NCBI RefSeq assembly: GCF_002968575.1
Contig: NZ_PVBM01000001.1
Span: 248,001-312,000, forward strand
Direction: 5' to 3'
From: Neorhizobium huautlense
GTDB taxonomy: Bacteria > Pseudomonadota > Alphaproteobacteria > Rhizobiales > Rhizobiaceae
Length of the DNA: 64,000 nucleotides
Every line of letters starts with the position of its first letter. Position 1 is the first letter of the stretch. Under the pieces are notes generated by a model. That model was not told the DNA's origin. It saw only the letters and a list, made by a program, of their open reading frames with translations, and ran no database searches. This document shows positions 19,567 to 28,915 of this stretch, one piece after another. Position numbers and translations under genes: made by a program.

Positions 19567-19618
19567 GGAATATTATATTCCATTTTTGATTGACATAGAG
19601 AATGAACAATCCTACTCC
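19567..19618 (+). promoter_or_regulatory. Operator copy 2 (GGAAT-N5-ATTCC) and murQ promoter
   Basis: GGAAT-ATTAT-ATTCC occupies 19567-19581 and repeats the dyad found upstream of murA. The full arms here extend to GGAATA/TATTCC. A consensus TTGACA follows at 19590-19595, with a TACTCC-like -10 at 19613-19618 (17-bp spacing). The operator therefore sits directly upstream of the -35 element, as in copy 1. Confidence 0.7.
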
Positions 19619-19677
19619 TTAACCAAGGTTAACGGTGGACAGAGACAAGTCATCCGCCCGATGTCGAAGGCAGCAAC

Positions 19678-20601
19678 ATGACGGACGCTGAGCTGATATC
19701 CGAGTTGGAAGGGCTGGTCTCGGAAGACCGCAATCCCCGCTCCATGGAGATCGATCTGTTCCCGACCGTGGAGGTTCTCCGGTCCATCAACGAGGAGGAC
19801 AAGGGTGTTCCCTCGGCTGTCGAAAAGGTCATCCCGCAAATCGCCGAGGCGGTGGACGACATCGTCAGGGCTTTTCGAAAGGGCGCCCGCCTTGTCTATA
19901 TCGGCGCCGGCACCAGCGGCCGATTAGGCGTACTTGACGCATCCGAATGCCCGCCGACCTTCAGCGTGCCGGAAGGCATGGTGGTGGGACTGATAGCCGG
20001 CGGTACCGAGGCGCTGATGCATGCGATCGAGGGGGCCGAGGATGATCCGGACCAAGGCCGCCAGGCTCTCGCGGATATCGGGCTGACGGCAGATGATGTG
20101 GTCGTCGGCATCGCCGTCAGCGGCCGCACGCCTTATGTGATCGGCGCGCTGACCTATGCGAAGACGCTTGGAGCCAGGACCGTCGCCCTATCCTGCAATC
20201 CCAATTCGGCAATTGCGGCCATTGCCGATATCGCCATTTCGCCGGTCGTCGGCCCTGAAATCCTGACCGGCTCGACGAGGCTGAAATCAGGCACGGCGCA
20301 AAAACTGATCCTCAACATGCTGACCACCGCCAGCATGATCCGGATTGGCAAGACCTACCAGAACCTCATGGTCGATCTGCACGCCAGCAACCGGAAGCTC
20401 GTGGCGCGCGCCGCCCGCATCGTCATGCAGGCGACGGGCTGTTCGCCGGACGAGGCAAGAGAGGTGCTCGACCTGACAGAGAACGACGTGAAGCTCGCGA
20501 TCCTCATCCAGCTCACGGGAATGGATGTCGGCAGCGCACGGACGGCACTTGAGGGTGCCGGAGGCTTCCTTCGCAAGGCTATAAGTGGAAAGACAGCGTG
20601 A
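19678..20601 (+). CDS. murQ: N-acetylmuramic acid 6-phosphate etherase
   Basis: This 307-residue SIS-domain enzyme splits the lactyl ether of MurNAc 6-phosphate to give GlcNAc 6-phosphate and D-lactate. Signatures are the N-terminal [20 protein letters not shown] segment, the SIS core [21 protein letters not shown], the acid/base Glu within that ASECPP motif, and [20 protein letters not shown]. The C-terminal helical part is intact. It starts a second transcription unit in the island, headed by the GGAAT-N5-ATTCC operator. Transporter genes follow after about 75 bases. Confidence 0.96.
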   Translation: MTDAELISELEGLVSEDRNPRSMEIDLFPTVEVLRSINEEDKGVPSAVEKVIPQIAEAVDDIVRAFRKGARLVYIGAGTSGRLGVLDASECPPTFSVPEGMVVGLIAGGTEALMHAIEGAEDDPDQGRQALADIGLTADDVVVGIAVSGRTPYVIGALTYAKTLGARTVALSCNPNSAIAAIADIAISPVVGPEILTGSTRLKSGTAQKLILNMLTTASMIRIGKTYQNLMVDLHASNRKLVARAARIVMQATGCSPDEAREVLDLTENDVKLAILIQLTGMDVGSARTALEGAGGFLRKAISGKTA

Positions 20602-20676
20602 AGCTGCGGAAGAACGGTTTTGCCGCTTGCTGCGGTCGGGCCGGCAAGGCAAACCAAATCTCAGAGGGAGAATGAA

Positions 20677-22191
20677 ATGGGAAGACATTTTTCAATGCGG
20701 TTGATAGCCGGTCTCGCAATCGCTGCAACGCTCGGTGTTGCCTCGCCCGCGTCGTCCGCGACGCTCCGGATGGCATGGTCCCAGGACGCGACCGGCCTCG
20801 ATCCCCACAAACAGACCGCCTTTTCGTCGATCCGGCTGCTCGAACTGATCTATGAACCGCTCGTGCGCCTGGACAAGGACCTGAAGATCGTTCCGGCAAT
20901 CGCGTCCTCCTGGGAATTCTCCGACGGCGGCAAGCAACTGACATTCAAGCTCAATCCGAACGCCAAGTTCCAGGACGGCAAGCCCGTCACACCGGCGGAT
21001 GTGAAGGCTTCCTTCGAGCGCGTCCTGGACGAAAAGACCGCCGCCGCGGCGCGGGCCAATTTCCGTTCCATCGCGTCGATCGAAACCCCGGACCAGACGA
21101 CCGTCGTCTTTAAATTGTCGCAACCCGACGTGCCTCTTTTGACGGCGATGGCAAGCATCAACGCTGCGATCGTTCCGGCAAGCGAGATCGCCGCTGGATC
21201 GGTCGGTACGAAGGCGCTCGGTTCCGGGCCATTCAAATTGGAGAAATGGGACCCCAACTCGAAGGAGGTGCTGAGCGCCAACAAGGATTGGGCGGGCGGC
21301 AGGGTCGGCGTCGACGGGATCGACATCAGCGTGCTTCCCGACGAAACGGCGATCCTCGCATCGCTGCGGACGAAGCAGATCGACTTCGCGCTCCTGAACG
21401 ACCCGCTGGTGGCAACGCTGGTTCCGAAGGAAACCAACCTGACGCTCAACCGCACGCCGGTGCTGGCCTACCACGTTCTGCAATTGAACGCCTCACGCAA
21501 GCCGATGAACGAACTCGGCGTTCGTCAGGCCATCTCCTGCGCGATAGACCGGCAGGACGTCCTCGATACCGCTTCGGTCGGCGAAGGCAAGGTGACGGGT
21601 CCGCTCACCATGCCCGGCTATACCAGCGATGCCAGCCAGCTCTTCTGCTATAAGCGCGATGTGGAAAAGGCCAAGAAACTGATGGCCGACGCCGGCTATC
21701 CTGACGGCTTTTCCGCAACCGTGATCGCCGCCAACGGCGAACCGGCCACAGCTGCCTCCGAAGCGCAGGTGATCCAGTCGCAACTCGCCGAAATCGGCGT
21801 CAAGCTCGACATCAAGATGATGGAGCTGAACGTCTATGTCGATGCCTGGCTCAAGGGCGACTTCGACATGGCCGTTGCACTGAATGGCGGGCGCGCCGAT
21901 CCTTACTCCATGTACAACAGGTATTGGACGAAAGCGGGCAACCTGCAGAAGGTCGCGAACTACATCGACGACACCCTGGACGGTCAGATGCAGAAGGGGC
22001 GCGAAGAAACCGACCCCGCCAAACGCAAGGCGATTTTTGCCGATTTCGAAAAACATCTGGTCGAAATGTCGCCGTGGGTCTGGCTCTATACGTCTTACAG
22101 CTACACCGCCCAGCAGAAGAACGTTCAAGGGTTTATTCCGACGCCGGAGGGTTCCCTGTTCGGCCTGAGCAAGGTCACGGTTCAGCAATGA
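20677..22191 (+). CDS. Dipeptide/oligopeptide-type ABC transporter substrate-binding protein
   Basis: This 504-residue periplasmic protein belongs to solute-binding family 5. The start ATG has a GAGGGAG site, and a signal peptide ends around ASPASSA. The YEPLVRLDKDLKIVPAIASSWEFSDGGKQLTFKLN block and the late SPWVWLY segment are family hallmarks. Location between murQ and anmK suggests a cell-wall ligand such as a muropeptide, an anhydro-muropeptide or a murein peptide. Relatives include MppA and the Yej-associated binding proteins. The ligand is inferred from context only. Confidence 0.9.
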   Translation: MGRHFSMRLIAGLAIAATLGVASPASSATLRMAWSQDATGLDPHKQTAFSSIRLLELIYEPLVRLDKDLKIVPAIASSWEFSDGGKQLTFKLNPNAKFQDGKPVTPADVKASFERVLDEKTAAAARANFRSIASIETPDQTTVVFKLSQPDVPLLTAMASINAAIVPASEIAAGSVGTKALGSGPFKLEKWDPNSKEVLSANKDWAGGRVGVDGIDISVLPDETAILASLRTKQIDFALLNDPLVATLVPKETNLTLNRTPVLAYHVLQLNASRKPMNELGVRQAISCAIDRQDVLDTASVGEGKVTGPLTMPGYTSDASQLFCYKRDVEKAKKLMADAGYPDGFSATVIAANGEPATAASEAQVIQSQLAEIGVKLDIKMMELNVYVDAWLKGDFDMAVALNGGRADPYSMYNRYWTKAGNLQKVANYIDDTLDGQMQKGREETDPAKRKAIFADFEKHLVEMSPWVWLYTSYSYTAQQKNVQGFIPTPEGSLFGLSKVTVQQ

Positions 22192-22224
22192 CGCTGAACT
22201 GAACGGACGGAGGCTGGCTGGCTC

Positions 22225-23187
22225 ATGAGTTACCTGACGCGACGGCTATCGACCTTCCCGCTCGTTATGCTCGGGGTTTCCGTTCTCGTCTTCGTGGCAA
22301 TCCGCATGGTGCCGGGTGATGCGATCACCGCAATGCTCGGCACCGAAGCGGGCCTTCTGACGCCGGCCCAGAGAGAGGCGCTGGCAAACTATTTCGGTAT
22401 CGACCAGCCGATTGCCGTGCAGTACTGGCACTGGCTGCTCGGCGTTTTCCGCGGCGATCTCGGCATCTCGGTTACCTATGGAAAGCCGGTGCTCGGCGTC
22501 ATTCTGGAACGTTTTCCGCTCACCCTGCAACTCGCCCTAATGTCGATGTGCGTGGCACTTCTCGTCGGCTTGCCGGCCGGCGTTTTTGCAGCCACGCGCA
22601 ACGAACGGATGTCCGATCTCGGGGTGCGTATCTTTGCGATGATCGGGCAGTCAACGCCCAATTTCGTCGTCGGATTGCTGATCATCTACACCTTGTCGGC
22701 CGGCTTCGGCATTCTGCCGACCATGGGCGAATTCACGCCGCTGCTGGCCCATCCCTTGCGTAATCTCGGACAGATGATCCTGCCGGCGCTGACGCTCGGC
22801 TTTGCCTTTGCGGCCTCCGTCACCCGTATCTCGCGCTCTGCCATGCTGGACGTGCTCTCCGACGACTATGTCCGCACCGCCCGGAGCAAGGGTGTTCCGA
22901 AACGCAGCGTCATCTGGCGGCATGCGCTGCCGAACGCCTTGATCCCGGTCGTCACGCTGAGCGGTGTCGAATTCGGTTACCTGCTCGGCGGCGCCGTGCT
23001 GGTGGAGCAGATCTACGCCCTCCCCGGCCTCGGCCGGCTGGTGCTCGATGCGATCCTGCAGCGCGACTATGCGCTGGTGCAGGGTTGCGTGCTCTTCATT
23101 GCCTTTAACTTCATGGTGGTCAACCTGATCGTCGATCTCGTTTATGTCGCGCTCGACCCACGCATCCGTCTTGGAGAAGGCGGCTGA
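22225..23187 (+). CDS. ABC transporter permease (DppB-like)
   Basis: This 320-residue inner-membrane subunit has six hydrophobic segments. It has the N-terminal DppB signature (VFVAIRMVPGDAIT, FGIDQPIAVQYWHWL) and the ATPase-coupling loop DDYVRTARSKGVPKRSVIWRH. It pairs with the DppC-like permease, whose start overlaps its stop (TGATG). Together they form the channel for the family 5 binding protein encoded upstream, most likely for cell-wall-derived peptides or muropeptides by context. Confidence 0.93.
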   Translation: MSYLTRRLSTFPLVMLGVSVLVFVAIRMVPGDAITAMLGTEAGLLTPAQREALANYFGIDQPIAVQYWHWLLGVFRGDLGISVTYGKPVLGVILERFPLTLQLALMSMCVALLVGLPAGVFAATRNERMSDLGVRIFAMIGQSTPNFVVGLLIIYTLSAGFGILPTMGEFTPLLAHPLRNLGQMILPALTLGFAFAASVTRISRSAMLDVLSDDYVRTARSKGVPKRSVIWRHALPNALIPVVTLSGVEFGYLLGGAVLVEQIYALPGLGRLVLDAILQRDYALVQGCVLFIAFNFMVVNLIVDLVYVALDPRIRLGEGG

Positions 23188-24020
23188 TGTTGCGTGCAAT
23201 CTTTTCCCATCCGAGCGGCAGGATCGGCGGCACGATCGTCGTGATCTATGTCGTCGTCGCGTTGCTCGGCATGTTTGACGTCACCCCGCACAGTCCGCTG
23301 CAGCAATACCGCATCGACCGGCTGCATGCCCCGAATATGATCTACTGGATGGGCACCGATCTGTTCGGGCGCGATGTCGCGAGCCGCCTGATGAAGGGGG
23401 TCGGCCAATCCTTCTTCGTCGGGTTCTGTTCGGTGACGCTCGCGACGTTCGCCGGCACGGTTCTTGGTTTGACGGCCGCCTGGTTCGGCAAGGCCTGGGA
23501 TGGCCTCGTCATGCGGATCATGGATGTGCTGCTCGCCTTCCCGGCTATCCTGCTTGCGCTGCTCATTATCGCGATTGCCGGTCCGGGTACCTGGACAAGC
23601 ATTGCGGCAATCGCGATCGTCTATACGCCAATTTTCACTCGCGTGGTCCGCGGCCCGGCGCTTTCCATCAAGGCCCGAGAATTCGTGGACGCCGCCCGCA
23701 CCTTCGGCAGCAGCCGCAGCTATATCCTGACCCGCCACCTGCTGCTTAATCTCGTCGCGCCGCTGACGGTGCAGGTCACCCTGGCGCTCGCATGGTCGCT
23801 GCTGACGGAAGCGGGCCTGTCCTTTCTCGGCCTCGGAACCCAGCCGCCCGCCTCATCGCTCGGCCTCATGCTTGCTGACAGCCGCAATCTGATGGAAACT
23901 GCGCCATGGCTGCTGATCTTCCCGGCGCTGGCGATCATGATCAGTATCCTGGGCTTCAACCTGCTCGGCGATGCGTTGCGCGACATTCTCGATCCCAGGA
24001 CACGCAGGTCCGCCGCATGA
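23187..24020 (+). CDS. ABC transporter permease (DppC-like)
   Basis: This 277-residue inner-membrane subunit includes the GTDLFGRDVASRLMKG motif near residue 50 and a coupling loop around EFVDAARTFGSSRSYILTRH. The conserved GLSFLGLGTQPP segment follows. It is the second permease of the putative muropeptide importer. Its start overlaps the DppB-like stop, and its own stop overlaps the ATPase start (ATGA), so three genes are translationally chained. Confidence 0.93.
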   Translation: MLRAIFSHPSGRIGGTIVVIYVVVALLGMFDVTPHSPLQQYRIDRLHAPNMIYWMGTDLFGRDVASRLMKGVGQSFFVGFCSVTLATFAGTVLGLTAAWFGKAWDGLVMRIMDVLLAFPAILLALLIIAIAGPGTWTSIAAIAIVYTPIFTRVVRGPALSIKAREFVDAARTFGSSRSYILTRHLLLNLVAPLTVQVTLALAWSLLTEAGLSFLGLGTQPPASSLGLMLADSRNLMETAPWLLIFPALAIMISILGFNLLGDALRDILDPRTRRSAA

Positions 24021-25762
24021 CACCCCTTCTTTCCGTCTCGAATTTACGCGTCGGCTTTGGCCGGAACCCTCTGGAAAACGAGGTCGTGCGGGGCGTGAGC
24101 TTCGACCTTCAGGCCGGAGAAACCCTGGCGGTTGTGGGCGAAAGCGGATCCGGAAAGTCGGTCACTGCGCTCTCCATCAATCGCCTGGTTGATTTCGGCG
24201 GCGGCAAGATCATCAGCGGCGCCGTCAATCTTACCCGAACCGACAACAGCGTCCTCGACCTCGCCGAGGCGGCCGAACCCGTACTCGAGAAAATCCGAGG
24301 GTCGGAAATCGGCATGATTTTTCAGGAGCCGATGACCTCGCTCAATCCGGTGCTCACGATCGGCCGCCAAATCGAGGAATCCTTCCGGCTCCATCGCGGC
24401 CTGACCGGCAGGCAGGCAACCGCAGCGGCAAAAGACGCGCTCGACCGCGTGCGCATTCCCGATGCCGCACGGCGGCTCAAATATACTCCGAACCAGCTCT
24501 CCGGCGGCATGCTTCAGCGGGTGATGATCGCGACGGCGCTTGCCTGCAATCCGCGTCTGCTGATCGCCGATGAGCCGACAACAGCACTCGACGTGACCGT
24601 TCAGGCGCAGATCATGGCGCTGCTTGGAGAGTTGAAACGCGAAACCGGGACGGCGATGATCTTCATCACGCACGATATCGGGCTCGTCGCCGGGATCGCT
24701 GACAAGGTAATGGTCATGCAGGCCGGCGAAGCGGTCGAGCAGGGTACGCTCGGCGATGTCCTCGACCGGCCGCAGCATCCCTATACCCGGCACCTGCTCA
24801 GCGCGGTGCCGCATTTCGAATCCGGCAGGGCTGCACGCTCGGATTATGTTCGAGGCCAGATCAAAGAGGCAAAGCCCGCCCTCAAGGTCGATGGCTTGAC
24901 TGTGCGTTTCAAGGTGGCCGGCAGCGTGTTCCGGCGCTCTCCCGGCGCCGTCCACGCCGTGGAAAATGTCGATTTCGATCTAATGCCCCGCGAAACGCTG
25001 GCGATCGTCGGCGAAAGCGGTTCGGGCAAGTCCACCACGGCACGCGCCATCCTCGGCCTCGTCCGCCCGACCCGCGGCGGCTTCTCGACGCATTCCGGCA
25101 GGATTGCCGCCGCGACCGATCCGAGCGTGCAGATGGTATTCCAGAACCCCTACGCCTCGCTCAATCCCCGGCTGCGGATCGACAGCATCCTCGCCGAACC
25201 GGTCATCGCCGCCGGCGGGCGGGTAAACGCGGAGACACGCGCCAGGATGGCCGCGCTCTTGAAGCGCGTCGGCCTGCCGGAAAACTGCCTCGAACGCTAT
25301 CCGCACCAGTTCTCGGGCGGCCAGCGGCAGCGCCTCTGCATTGCGCGCGCACTCATGCTCAATCCATCGATCGTCGTTCTTGACGAAGCGGTCTCCGCGC
25401 TCGATGTTTCCGTGCAGGCAAAGGTACTGGAACTGCTGGCGGATCTGCAGCGTGAATATGGGCTCGCCTATCTCTTCGTGTCGCATGACATGGCGGTGGT
25501 CGAGCGGATCGCCCATCGCATTGCGGTTCTTTATGCCGGCGAGATCGTCGAGATCGGTGATGCCGCTTCGGTACTTTCCAATCCACAGCACTCCTATACA
25601 AAACGACTCATCTCCGCTGTGCCGAGCATCGATCGCCGCAACCAGCATTTCGAACTCGACACACGGCAGGTGCCGTCGCTTGTCCGGCCGCCTGGTTTCG
25701 AGCCACCGGCGACGCAATGGCGGAGCTTCGGGCCGGATCACCGGGCACGGGCGGAAGCTTGA
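24017..25762 (+). CDS. Fused double ABC ATPase (DppD-DppF type)
   Basis: This 581-residue protein carries two complete nucleotide-binding domains in one chain. Domain 1 (about 1-270) has Walker A GESGSGKSVT, signature LSGGMLQRV and Walker B LLIADEPTTALD. Domain 2 (about 285-560) has GESGSGKSTT, FSGGQRQRL and IVVLDEAVSALD. In domain 2 the Walker B Asp-Glu is followed by Ala rather than the Pro found in domain 1. Each half ends with the oligopeptide-type HPYTRHLLSAVP or HSYTKRLISAVPS tail. It powers the upstream permease pair. The fused form is common in alphaproteobacterial Yej/Gsi-like importers. Confidence 0.94.
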   Translation: MTPLLSVSNLRVGFGRNPLENEVVRGVSFDLQAGETLAVVGESGSGKSVTALSINRLVDFGGGKIISGAVNLTRTDNSVLDLAEAAEPVLEKIRGSEIGMIFQEPMTSLNPVLTIGRQIEESFRLHRGLTGRQATAAAKDALDRVRIPDAARRLKYTPNQLSGGMLQRVMIATALACNPRLLIADEPTTALDVTVQAQIMALLGELKRETGTAMIFITHDIGLVAGIADKVMVMQAGEAVEQGTLGDVLDRPQHPYTRHLLSAVPHFESGRAARSDYVRGQIKEAKPALKVDGLTVRFKVAGSVFRRSPGAVHAVENVDFDLMPRETLAIVGESGSGKSTTARAILGLVRPTRGGFSTHSGRIAAATDPSVQMVFQNPYASLNPRLRIDSILAEPVIAAGGRVNAETRARMAALLKRVGLPENCLERYPHQFSGGQRQRLCIARALMLNPSIVVLDEAVSALDVSVQAKVLELLADLQREYGLAYLFVSHDMAVVERIAHRIAVLYAGEIVEIGDAASVLSNPQHSYTKRLISAVPSIDRRNQHFELDTRQVPSLVRPPGFEPPATQWRSFGPDHRARAEA

Positions 25763-25771
25763 GGTGGAACA

Positions 25772-26797
25772 ATGGACGACCAAATAGGCGCCGATGCCGA
25801 ACTGCGGGACACCTTCGATCGTGCCTTCGTGCCGCTCGAAAATGCCGTTGCGGATGGTCGCATTCCGGGTGGCGTACTCGGCATCGTCGACCTGAAGCGT
25901 GGCCGGGCGACACGTGCCATAGGTTCGGCGCAGATCGTTCCTGCAGCCCGCCCCATGGAGCTCGAAACCTGGTTCGATCTGGCGTCCCTGACCAAGGTCA
26001 TATTCACCACCCCCCGCATTCTTGAACTCGCGGAGCAAGGCACGATCGATCTCGACGCGCCGCTGACGACGGCGCTGCCGGACCTGCGCCAGTACAATGC
26101 CGACGCCTGGGAGCGGAAGGTGACGTTCCGTCAATGCCTGGGGCACCAGACGCCCTTCCCGGCCGTGGAACCGATCTATACCTATGGCAGCGATCCGGAG
26201 CTCTTGCGCGCCTTCGTCCTGCAGCGTGAATGGCGCCACGGCCCGCCCGTCTATTCCGACATCAACTTCATTCTGCTTGGCTTTGCACTGGAGCGGCTGA
26301 CCGGCAAAGGCATCCGCGATCTCGATCCAGGTCAGGGTTTTGCGTTTTCTGCCAAGCCCGACATATCGGCGGCGACGGAAAACTGCACCTGGCGGCAGCG
26401 TGTACTCTCCGGCGAAGTGCATGACGAAAATTGCGCCGCTCTCCAGGGCTCCGCCCACGCGGGCCTGTTCGGCACGGTCAATTCCGTTCTCGATTTCGCC
26501 GAGGGTTTGCTTGATGGCACCGGCGCCTCGAAGCACTCGATCGCGGTGATGCGGACGCCGCTCTCGGACAAGCGAACGCACGGCTGGGAACATCCCTATC
26601 AAAACTGGTCGGGCGGCCACGCTTGCAGCCCCGGCACCATTGGGCATACCGGTTTCACCGGAACCGGGCTCTGGATCGATTTCCACCGTGGCCACGCCTG
26701 GACATTGCTCACCAATCGCGTCCATCCGACCCGCCACGCCGACAGCGGCATCGTTCAGCTGCGGCAGACGGTGGGCGACCTTATCAACCAACCCTGA
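25772..26797 (+). CDS. Beta-lactamase-fold serine hydrolase (class C/PBP4B-like), cytoplasmic
   Basis: This 341-residue protein has the catalytic triad motifs of the class C beta-lactamase/DD-peptidase fold: SLTK (SxxK) after FDLA, YSDIN (YxN-type) and GHTGFTG (KTG-equivalent, with His for Lys). There is no signal peptide, so it probably acts in the cytoplasm on imported material. A similar hydrolase, YfeW (PBP4B), lies beside murQ-murP in E. coli, and a YbbE-type relative lies in the Bacillus murQ cluster. This supports a role in trimming muropeptides or their esters/amides. True antibiotic hydrolysis is unlikely but untested. It starts nine bases after the ATPase gene. Confidence 0.85.
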   Translation: MDDQIGADAELRDTFDRAFVPLENAVADGRIPGGVLGIVDLKRGRATRAIGSAQIVPAARPMELETWFDLASLTKVIFTTPRILELAEQGTIDLDAPLTTALPDLRQYNADAWERKVTFRQCLGHQTPFPAVEPIYTYGSDPELLRAFVLQREWRHGPPVYSDINFILLGFALERLTGKGIRDLDPGQGFAFSAKPDISAATENCTWRQRVLSGEVHDENCAALQGSAHAGLFGTVNSVLDFAEGLLDGTGASKHSIAVMRTPLSDKRTHGWEHPYQNWSGGHACSPGTIGHTGFTGTGLWIDFHRGHAWTLLTNRVHPTRHADSGIVQLRQTVGDLINQP

Positions 26798-26808
26798 GGA
26801 TCTCGATC

Positions 26809-27924
26809 ATGGAGCCTATCTGGGCCGTCGGCCTGATGACCGGAACCGTTCTGGACGGCAATATCGACGTGGCGCTCCTAAAGACGGACGGCGAAACGAT
26901 CGACACCTTCGGTGCCTACACGCTCGCCCCCTACCCTCCGGAAATCCGCGCTCTGCTCGAAGAGACCCTCCGTCAGGCACGCACCTGGAACTTCGACGGG
27001 CCGGAACCGGCAATCTTCAGGGAGGCGGAGGAAGCTCTGACGCGTGCTCAATCGAAGGCGGTGAAAGACCTCGTCGAGAGCGCCGGCCTCGGCATGGCGG
27101 ATATTGGCATCATCGGCTTTCACGGACAGACGGTGCTGCATCGCGCGCCGACCAGCACGCGGCTGGGCGACACGCGCCAGCTCGGCGATGGAGAGCTCAT
27201 GGCTTCCATCCTCGGCACCAGGGTCGCTTACGACTTCCGCTCTGCCGACGTCCGCGCCGGCGGCCAGGGCGCGCCTCTTGCCGCCGCATATCATGCCGCA
27301 TTGCTGCGCAGCGTAGACACAAGCGGCGAGACGGCCGTGCTCAATCTTGGCGGCGTCGCGAACATCACCTGGTGGGATGGCGGCGACACCGTCATCGCCT
27401 TCGACACCGGTCCGGCAAATGCCCCGCTCAACGATTTCATCAAAGCGCAGGGCCTGGGCGAAATGGATCGCGACGGCGCGCTGGGCGCATCCGGCAGCGT
27501 CGACGAGGAGCGGCTTGCCCGTCTCCTGCAACATCCCTACCTGACAGCCCCTTATCCGAAGTCTCTCGATCGGTTCGACTTTACCGCGGCCATGGCCGAG
27601 GGCCTCGATCCTGCCGATGGCGCTGCAACCCTATCCGCGTTTACGGCGTCCGCGGTGGGCAAGGCTCTCGATCTTTTACCCCGCAGGCCGAGACGGCTGA
27701 TCGTCAGCGGCGGCGGCCGCCACAATCCGACGATCATGAAGATGATTGAGAAGAGAGCGGGCGTTGTTGCCGCCTCTGCAGATCAGTTCGGCTGGCGCGG
27801 CGATGCGGTCGAGGCCGAATGCTTTGCATTTCTCGCCGTCCGCGTTTTGCGCGGCCTTCCGATCAGCTTTCCGACCACGACAGGCGCCCCCCGCCCCTTG
27901 CAGGGCGGCAGGCTGGCCGGGTAA
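26809..27924 (+). CDS. anmK: Anhydro-N-acetylmuramic acid kinase
   Basis: This 371-residue ASKHA enzyme hydrates and phosphorylates 1,6-anhydro-MurNAc to MurNAc 6-phosphate, the MurQ substrate. Motifs are [13 protein letters not shown] at residues 8-20 (phosphate loop; E. coli has Ser for the second Thr), [18 protein letters not shown] and [12 protein letters not shown] with the catalytic acidic residue. The start follows the hydrolase gene by 11 bases with a TGAGGA site. Together with MurQ it gives a complete anhydro-MurNAc to GlcNAc 6-phosphate route, so the imported substrate is plausibly anhydro-muropeptide from turnover. Confidence 0.95.
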   Translation: MEPIWAVGLMTGTVLDGNIDVALLKTDGETIDTFGAYTLAPYPPEIRALLEETLRQARTWNFDGPEPAIFREAEEALTRAQSKAVKDLVESAGLGMADIGIIGFHGQTVLHRAPTSTRLGDTRQLGDGELMASILGTRVAYDFRSADVRAGGQGAPLAAAYHAALLRSVDTSGETAVLNLGGVANITWWDGGDTVIAFDTGPANAPLNDFIKAQGLGEMDRDGALGASGSVDEERLARLLQHPYLTAPYPKSLDRFDFTAAMAEGLDPADGAATLSAFTASAVGKALDLLPRRPRRLIVSGGGRHNPTIMKMIEKRAGVVAASADQFGWRGDAVEAECFAFLAVRVLRGLPISFPTTTGAPRPLQGGRLAG

Positions 27925-27968
27925 GCCAAGCATAGAATACAATCCTGAGTCGGGAGCACTCGAACAAC

Positions 27969-28889
27969 ATGCAGAAAAGAGTGTCTTCGGCCCTTGCCGG
28001 CAATGCGGTGCTGCTCGGCGTCCTGCTCATGCTGCTCGGCGATTTCATGTTCTCGCTGAACGATGCCATGGGCAAATGGCTGGTTGCGAGTTTTTCCGTC
28101 GGCCAGGTTCTGGTCATCCGCTCGCTCGGCGCCTTCTTCGTCCTCAGCCCGATGATCGCCCGCCAGCCGATTTCAGCACTCTACAAGGTCGAGCGGCCGG
28201 CGCTGCAGATCATGCGCGTCCTTTTCGCCACCGGAGACCTCGCCCTTTTCTACGCAGCCGTCATCTACCTGCCGCTCGCCGACGTGATGACCTTTTATAT
28301 GGCCGGCCCGATCTACGTTGCCGCTCTTTCTCATTTTCTGCTCGGAGAGCGGATCGGATGGCGGCGCTGGCTTGCGGTCCTGATCGGTTTTGCCGGCGTG
28401 GTGATCGCGCTGCGGCCCTCGTCCGAAATGCTGGCATGGCCATCCATCTTCGGGTTGATCGGTAGCTTCTCGTTCGCCCTGACGCTGGTGCTGAACCGCA
28501 GGCTGCGTGCCACCTCCGATGCTACACTGGTGACCTGGCAGACGGTGGCGGGCCTCATCGCCGGGATTTTTCTCAGCGTCGGCAACTGGAGCCCGTTCAA
28601 CCTGGCCGAACTGCTGGCGCTGCTCCTGCTGGGTATCGTGGCGTGCATCGCGCACCTGCTCATCACCCGCTCGCTGAAGCTTGCCCCGGCGTCCGTCCTT
28701 GCGCCGCTGCAATATACGCTCCTGCTATGGGCGGTCATTCTCGGCTGGGTCTTCTTCGGCGACCTGCCGGACACCCAGACCTGGATAGGTGCCGGCATCA
28801 TCGTTTTTGCGGGCCTGTTCATCTTTCACCGCGGCAACGTCAAACAGGACACCGAAGCGGTCGTTCCGACGGATTCTAGCCATGGCTAG
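27969..28889 (+). CDS. DMT-family (EamA) permease
   Basis: This 306-residue inner-membrane protein has ten hydrophobic helices in two EamA repeats (about residues 15-145 and 160-290). DFMFSLNDAMGKWLVASF opens the first repeat, and LAPASVLAPLQYTLLLWAV is a typical second-half motif. It exports or imports an unknown small metabolite. It is co-oriented with and 44 bases behind anmK, so it may belong to the amino-sugar operon. This family is too diverse to infer a substrate. Confidence 0.85.
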   Translation: MQKRVSSALAGNAVLLGVLLMLLGDFMFSLNDAMGKWLVASFSVGQVLVIRSLGAFFVLSPMIARQPISALYKVERPALQIMRVLFATGDLALFYAAVIYLPLADVMTFYMAGPIYVAALSHFLLGERIGWRRWLAVLIGFAGVVIALRPSSEMLAWPSIFGLIGSFSFALTLVLNRRLRATSDATLVTWQTVAGLIAGIFLSVGNWSPFNLAELLALLLLGIVACIAHLLITRSLKLAPASVLAPLQYTLLLWAVILGWVFFGDLPDTQTWIGAGIIVFAGLFIFHRGNVKQDTEAVVPTDSSHG

Positions 28890-28915
28890 GTTTTACAGAT
28901 AACCGCATCTCGACA

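Noticed and set aside
24980..26791. 603-aa open frame on the minus strand
   Set aside because: It lies antisense to the fused ATPase and hydrolase genes, has no family motifs, and is the usual shadow frame of GC-rich codon usage.
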